A DNA stretch of 11,098 bases from an uncultured Oscillospiraceae bacterium (GTDB lineage: Bacteria; Bacillota; Clostridia; Oscillospirales; Acutalibacteraceae). The notes under the pieces were generated by a model, which ran no database searches, had not been told where the DNA came from, and saw nothing but the letters and a program-made list of their open reading frames with translations. Positions 7,952 to 11,098 of this stretch are shown here, piece after piece. The position numbers and the translations under genes were made by a program. Each line of letters starts with the position of its first letter. Within the stretch, counting starts at the first letter, position 1. Where the stretch lies: positions 1 to 11,098 of the forward strand of contig UQZY01000048.1 of the NCBI GenBank assembly GCA_900545655.1, given 5' to 3'.

Positions 7952-8680
7952 CTATACTCCTCCGAAGCGCCTGTTGCGCTTAGCGTAATCCATAATTGCA
8001 CTGTCAAGGTCATCCGTTGTAAAGTCCGGCCAGAGAACATCCGAAAACCAAAGTTCGGAATACGCAGACTGATATGTTAAGAAGTTGGAAAGCCTCAGTT
8101 CACCGCTCGGCCTTATGATAAGGTCGGGATCGGGCATACCCGCTGTATAAAGATGGGCGGAGATATCCTCCTCGTTTATCTTTTTGGGGTCAAGTTCCCC
8201 CTTCTTAACAAGCTCGCAAAGCTCTCTTACGGCATGAACTATCTCCTGACGTCCTCCGTAATTCAGGGCGATATTCACAATAGTTGTGTCCTTCTCTGTC
8301 GCCGAAAGTTGTGTGCTTTCAACAAGCTTTTGAAGTTCCTTCGGAATAGCCGATGTATCTCCTATAAAGCGGAGTATATACCCGCTTTTTTGCCTGTCAA
8401 ATTTTATTTCATCCGCCTCGGTAAGATACTCCTTAAAGAGCTTCATTATAGCCGTAACCTCGTTAAGAGGGCGCTTCCAGTTTTCGGTTGAAAATGCATA
8501 GAAGGTTACGACCTCCACCCCTATCTCATGGCAGTAGTCACTTATTTTTCTAAAGGTTTTAGCACCCTCGATATGCCCTTTTGAACGGTCAAGCCCGCGC
8601 ATTTTTGCCCACCTGCCGTTACCGTCCATGATGATACCGATATGACGCGGTATAAACTCCTTTGGTGGTAAATTAGACAA
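7952..8680 (-). CDS. uppS: Undecaprenyl diphosphate synthase (cis-prenyltransferase)
   Basis: Cytoplasmic, membrane-associated cis-prenyltransferase that adds isopentenyl units to farnesyl diphosphate, making the C55 carrier used for peptidoglycan and other wall polymers. The protein is 242 aa. Conserved regions are all present: IIMDGNGRWAK with catalytic D19, the FSTENWKRP block, RPSGELRLSNF (190-200) and the metal-site E209 in AYSELWF. Homologues making other chain lengths look alike, so the product length is inferred from context. The start is a TTG at 8680. It is chosen because GAGGTGA lies 6 nt upstream and there is no ATG before the invariant N-terminal motif. That ribosome binding site is complementary to a sequence just upstream, suggesting translational control (see the hairpins at 8682-8746). 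Confidence 0.95.
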   Translation of the reverse strand: MSNLPPKEFIPRHIGIIMDGNGRWAKMRGLDRSKGHIEGAKTFRKISDYCHEIGVEVVTFYAFSTENWKRPLNEVTAIMKLFKEYLTEADEIKFDRQKSGYILRFIGDTSAIPKELQKLVESTQLSATEKDTTIVNIALNYGGRQEIVHAVRELCELVKKGELDPKKINEEDISAHLYTAGMPDPDLIIRPSGELRLSNFLTYQSAYSELWFSDVLWPDFTTDDLDSAIMDYAKRNRRFGGV

Positions 8681-8681
8681 A

Positions 8682-8720
8682 TTCCCTCACCTCTCAATAA
8701 TAGAAATATAGGTGAGGGAA
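8682..8720 (-). promoter_or_regulatory. Potential Shine-Dalgarno-sequestering hairpin upstream of uppS
   Basis: Perfect 11-bp inverted repeat. In the transcript TTCCCTCACCT (8720-8710) can pair with AGGTGAGGGAA (8692-8682), leaving a 17-nt loop. The second arm contains most of the uppS Shine-Dalgarno, so forming this helix should block initiation. Its first arm is also the 3' arm of a longer upstream hairpin, so the two structures exclude each other. The pairing is read directly; the regulatory role is inference. Confidence 0.6.
8687..8693 (-). promoter_or_regulatory. uppS ribosome binding site for a TTG start, within a potential hairpin
   Basis: GAGGTGA, 6 nt before the TTG at 8680. Its strength supports the non-ATG start. 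Six of its seven bases (8687-8692) fall in the 3' arm of a perfect 11-bp inverted repeat, so the site can be hidden in RNA structure. Confidence 0.75.
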
Positions 8721-8746
8721 CAAACCCGTTTGCCCCCGTCACCTAT
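8708..8746 (-). promoter_or_regulatory. Long hairpin in the frr-uppS gap (anti-sequestering structure)
   Basis: In the transcript ATAGGTGA (8746-8739) pairs with TCACCTAT (8715-8708). After a one-base bulge (C8738), GGGGG (8737-8733) pairs with TTCCC (8720-8716, two G-U pairs), then CAAA with TTTG around a CGGG loop: 17 bp in all. It lies 10 nt after the frr stop. It is followed by ATTTCTATTATT, not a U-run, so it is a poor intrinsic terminator. It may instead be an RNA-processing, stability or switch element. Confidence 0.6.
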
Positions 8747-8756
8747 CAATTCATTT

Positions 8757-9311
8757 CTATACAGACATTACTTCATTTTCTTTTGCTGCGGCAATTTCTT
8801 CAATTTCTTTTATTTTTTTATCAGTTATTTTCTGGAGCTTTTCCTCTCCGTTTTTCTGATCGTCTTCCGTGATTTCATTATCCTTCTTAAGCTTCTTTAT
8901 CGCATCCATCCCGTCACGGCGTATGTTTCTTATTGCAACCTTTGCTTCCTCGGATCTTTTTGATATCTCTTTTGCAATCTCACGGCGTCTGTCCTCTGTA
9001 AGCGCAGGGAAGGTAAGGCGGATAACGTTTCCGTCATTCATAGGGTTAATTCCGATATCAGATGCCTGAATGGCCTTTTCGATAGGCTGAATCATATTCT
9101 TATCCCATGGCTGAATAACAAGCACACGAGCCTCGGAAATGCTCACGGCAGCCACCTGATTTATAGGTGTAGGCACACCGTAATAGTCAATTTCAACTTT
9201 ATCAAGAACACCCGGATTTGCACGTCCGGCGCGGATTGCGGCGTAATCATGATTCAGGGAGTCAATAGCCTTTCCCATTCTTTCTTCTGTCTTCGCAAAA
9301 ACTGTTTCCAT
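8757..9311 (-). CDS. frr: Ribosome recycling factor
   Basis: Works with EF-G to split the post-termination ribosome. The protein is 184 aa, the usual length of about 185. Recognisable blocks are the N-terminal helix with IRAGRANPGVLDKV, the hinge/domain II with YYGVPTPINQVAAVS and VIQPWDKNMI, then NDGNVIRLTFPALTEDRRRE, followed by a long charged C-terminal helix. The ATG at 9311 is chosen over a GTG at 9320 because the GTG forms part of the Shine-Dalgarno GAGGTG, which sits 6 nt before the ATG. It starts 29 nt after pyrH, the almost universal pyrH-frr pair, and is followed by a 76-nt gap with RNA structure before uppS. Confidence 0.97.
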   Translation of the reverse strand: METVFAKTEERMGKAIDSLNHDYAAIRAGRANPGVLDKVEIDYYGVPTPINQVAAVSISEARVLVIQPWDKNMIQPIEKAIQASDIGINPMNDGNVIRLTFPALTEDRRREIAKEISKRSEEAKVAIRNIRRDGMDAIKKLKKDNEITEDDQKNGEEKLQKITDKKIKEIEEIAAAKENEVMSV

Positions 9312-9340
9312 ATCTTTCACCTCTGTTTTTATTTAAAAAA

Positions 9341-10051
9341 TTATTTACTTAAAACAAGTGTTCCGACATCTTCTCCGTTTACCGCTCTTACGATATTTTC
9401 CGGATCCGTAAGATTGAATACGAAGATATCTATACCGTTATCTCTGCAAAGACTTGCGGCTGCGGCATCCATAACCGTAAGACCCTTGTTGAGAAGATCT
9501 GTCTGTGTAAGTGTATCAAACTTAACGGCGTCATCGTACTTGTTAGGGTCTTTGTCATATACACCGTCAACATTTGTAGCCTTAAAAATAACCTCAGCCT
9601 CTGTCTCGGCTGCTCTGAGTGCAGCTGTCGTATCAGTTGAGAAAAACGGGCTTCCCGTTCCGCCTCCGAAGATGGTGACCTTTCCTTTTGAAAGCTCATG
9701 TCTTGCTTCATGTGCGTTAAACCTTTTAGCTATGGGTTCCATGGCAATTGCGGAATAAACCTTTGCCTGGACTCCCATTCCGATGAGAGTGTCTGCAACG
9801 GCAATGGAATTCATAACCGTTCCGAGCATACCTATGGAATCAGCGCGTACTCTGTCCATGTTACCCGAGGAACGTCCTCTCCAGAAGTTTCCGCCGCCTA
9901 TTACTATTCCGACTTCAACTCCCTGATCCGAAATCCTCTTTATCGACTTACATATATCTCCTATAACGTCAAAGTCAAATCCGTGACCCGCATCACCTGC
10001 CAGTACCTCTCCTGAAAGTTTAAGAAGTATCCTTTTATACCTGGGTGCCAT
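9341..10051 (-). CDS. pyrH: UMP kinase
   Basis: Bacterial UMP kinase of the amino-acid kinase fold, phosphorylating UMP to UDP with ATP for all pyrimidine nucleotides; usually hexameric and regulated by UTP/GTP. The protein is 236 aa, complete. Visible motifs are the N-terminal KLSGE (11-15), IGGGNFWRGR (51-60), the DRVRADSIGMLGTVMN region (about 66-81), GGTGSPFFSTDTTA and the nucleotide-binding stretch ATNVDGVYDKDP. The ATG at 10051 has AAAAGGAG 7 nt upstream. It is the first gene of the operon, behind its own promoter and after the tuf terminator. rpsB and tsf, which commonly precede pyrH, are not adjacent here. Confidence 0.97.
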   Translation of the reverse strand: MAPRYKRILLKLSGEVLAGDAGHGFDFDVIGDICKSIKRISDQGVEVGIVIGGGNFWRGRSSGNMDRVRADSIGMLGTVMNSIAVADTLIGMGVQAKVYSAIAMEPIAKRFNAHEARHELSKGKVTIFGGGTGSPFFSTDTTAALRAAETEAEVIFKATNVDGVYDKDPNKYDDAVKFDTLTQTDLLNKGLTVMDAAAASLCRDNGIDIFVFNLTDPENIVRAVNGEDVGTLVLSK

Positions 10052-10075
10052 AATACGTCTCCTTTTAATCCAATC

Positions 10076-10098
10076 TGTAAGCCGTAAACGAACTTACA
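10076..10098 (-). promoter_or_regulatory. Palindrome in the pyrH leader, possible operator or hairpin
   Basis: TGTAAG (10098-10093) and CTTACA (10081-10076) form a perfect 6-bp inverted repeat with an 11-nt centre that contains CGTTTACG. It lies just downstream of the predicted transcription start and before the pyrH Shine-Dalgarno. It could be a protein-binding operator or a small leader hairpin; at this length chance is also possible. Confidence 0.35.
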
Positions 10099-10107
10099 TA
10101 CATAAAT

Positions 10108-10136
10108 ATTTTACTTCAATTGACTCCTTCTGTAAA
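10108..10136 (-). promoter_or_regulatory. Sigma-A-like promoter of the pyrH-polC operon
   Basis: TTTACA (10136-10131) matches the -35 consensus at 5 of 6 positions. A 17-nt spacer separates it from TAAAAT (10113-10108), 5 of 6 to the -10. AT-rich sequence lies upstream. The predicted start near 10101 gives a leader of about 50 nt before the pyrH ATG. It is placed directly after the tuf terminator, as expected for an independent operon promoter. Confidence 0.65.
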
Positions 10137-10160
10137 GGGAAATAATGTTAATGAAAATTT

Positions 10161-10193
10161 AAAAAACCCCAAAGTCTCACGACTTCGGGGTTT
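10161..10193 (-). terminator. Rho-independent terminator of tuf
   Basis: The transcript forms a 13-bp stem, AAACCCCGAAGTC (10193-10181) with GACTTTGGGGTTT (10176-10164), including one G-U pair, closed by a GTGA (GNRA-type) tetraloop. A T run follows (six Ts counting the stem end), then more AT-rich sequence. It begins 33 nt after the tuf stop and separates tuf from the pyrH operon. Confidence 0.93.
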
Positions 10194-10226
10194 AAAGATA
10201 TAAGTTTCAGTTAAACCTAGTGCGAA

Positions 10227-11098
10227 TTATTCGTTGATAGCAGTAACAACGCCTGAACCAACCGTACGTCCGCCCTCACGGATAGCGAAACGAAGGCCTT
10301 CTTCAATAGCGATCGGAGTGATAAGCTCAACATCCATCTCTACGTTATCGCCCGGCATACACATCTCTGTGCCTGCAGGAAGAGTGATAACACCTGTAAC
10401 GTCTGTTGTTCTGAAATAGAACTGAGGACGATAGTTGTTGAAGAAAGGAGTATGACGGCCACCCTCGTCCTTAGTAAGAACGTAAACCTGACCACGGAAC
10501 TTTGTGTGTGGATGAATTGAACCCGGCTTAGAAAGAACCTGTCCTCTTTCTACACCTGTACGCTCAATACCACGAAGAAGACAACCGATGTTGTCGCCTG
10601 CCTCAGCGTAATCAAGAATCTTTCTGAACATCTCGATACCTGTGCAAACTGTCTTTTTCTTCTCTTCAGTAAGACCAACGATTTCAAGCTCCTCGCCTGT
10701 TCTGAGCTGTCCACGCTCAACTCTACCTGTAGCAACCGTACCACGGCCTGTGATTGTGAATACGTCCTCAACAGGCATAAGGAAAGGAAGGTCAGCCTTA
10801 CGGTCAGGAGTCGGGATGTAGTTGTCAACAGCATCCATGAGTTCCCAGATGCAAGCAAGCTCCGGAGCGTTAACGTCATTTCCTGAATACTCAAGAGCCT
10901 TAAGAGCAGAACCCTTGATGATAGGTGTGTCGTCGCCCGGGAATTCGTACTCGTCAAGAGTCTCACGAATTTCCATCTCAACAAGCTCAAGGAGCTCAGG
11001 GTCGTCAACCTGGTCAACCTTGTTCATGAATACGATGATGTAAGGAACGCCAACCTGACGAGCAAGAAGAAGGTGCTCTTTAGTCTGAGCCATAGGAC
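10227..11098 (-). CDS. tuf: Elongation factor Tu, 3' portion
   Basis: EF-Tu, the GTPase that delivers aminoacyl-tRNA to the ribosome. The gene runs off the end of the window: the frame is open through 11098 (codons for Pro-Met-Ala-Gln-Thr at the edge match the conserved DGPMAQT), so roughly the first 110 residues, with the P-loop and switch I, are missing. Present are the guanine-specificity motif NKVD, the GSAL motif, and all of domains 2 and 3, including RGQVYVLTKDEGGRHTPF and the typical GGRTVGSGVV end. The apparent ATG at 11093 is an internal methionine, not the start. Codon choice is narrower than in the neighbouring genes, as expected for a very highly expressed protein. It ends at its own terminator. 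Confidence 0.98.
   Translation of the reverse strand, partial: PMAQTKEHLLLARQVGVPYIIVFMNKVDQVDDPELLELVEMEIRETLDEYEFPGDDTPIIKGSALKALEYSGNDVNAPELACIWELMDAVDNYIPTPDRKADLPFLMPVEDVFTITGRGTVATGRVERGQLRTGEELEIVGLTEEKKKTVCTGIEMFRKILDYAEAGDNIGCLLRGIERTGVERGQVLSKPGSIHPHTKFRGQVYVLTKDEGGRHTPFFNNYRPQFYFRTTDVTGVITLPAGTEMCMPGDNVEMDVELITPIAIEEGLRFAIREGGRTVGSGVVTAINE

Noticed and set aside
8708..8746. Reading the frr-uppS hairpin as a Rho-independent terminator
   Set aside because: No U-run follows the stem (ATTTCTATTATT), and the operon continues with uppS at a normal distance.
9312..9320. frr start at GTG 9320
   Set aside because: This GTG is part of the Shine-Dalgarno GAGGTG that serves the ATG at 9311.
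9249..9758. Open frame of 169 codons on the plus strand spanning the frr-pyrH junction
   Set aside because: It is antisense to two well-supported genes, with no family resemblance or ribosome binding site.
1..11098. CRISPR, tRNA/rRNA, insertion sequence or phage features
   Set aside because: No regular repeats, RNA gene signatures, transposase-like frames or terminal inverted repeats were seen; the window is core chromosome.

Overview
The window is a chromosomal housekeeping segment of a Gram-positive anaerobe, most likely a member of Clostridia (Bacillota). The evidence is a PolC-type replicative polymerase, the gene order pyrH-frr-uppS-cdsA-dxr-rseP-ispG-polC that is typical of Firmicutes/Clostridia, the MEP isoprenoid route, strong AGGAGG-like ribosome binding sites and moderate GC content. 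I cannot place it more precisely. I see no mobile element, CRISPR array, tRNA or rRNA. Every gene lies on the minus strand, so transcription runs from high to low coordinates.

Layout in transcription order: (1) 11098-10227, the 3' part of tuf (EF-Tu), closed by a clear Rho-independent terminator at 10193-10161. (2) A promoter region and leader of about 110 bp (10160-10052), with a good sigma-A-like promoter and a small palindrome. (3) One long, tightly packed operon: pyrH (UMP kinase), frr (ribosome recycling factor), uppS (undecaprenyl-PP synthase), cdsA (CDP-diglyceride synthase), dxr (DXP reductoisomerase), rseP (site-2 protease), ispG (HMBPP synthase) and polC (DNA polymerase III alpha). 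Gaps are 1-30 nt or none, except the 76-nt frr-uppS gap, which holds an unusual RNA structure. polC ends at 23, leaving 22 nt in which nothing can be called.

The operon joins nucleotide supply (pyrH), translation (frr), the isoprenoid and envelope lipid route (dxr and ispG make isoprenoid precursors, uppS makes the C55 cell-wall carrier, cdsA makes CDP-diacylglycerol), membrane proteolysis (rseP) and replication (polC).

Two points stand out. First, PolC lacks the 3'-5' proofreading exonuclease domain normally inserted in its PHP domain: a linker of about 23 residues occupies that site, while all nine PHP metal ligands and the polymerase aspartates are intact. Second, the frr-uppS gap encodes two mutually exclusive hairpins that share one arm. 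One is a long hairpin of about 17 bp. The other is a perfect 11-bp helix that would bury the Shine-Dalgarno of uppS, which starts with TTG. This looks like a translational switch on cell-wall lipid carrier synthesis.
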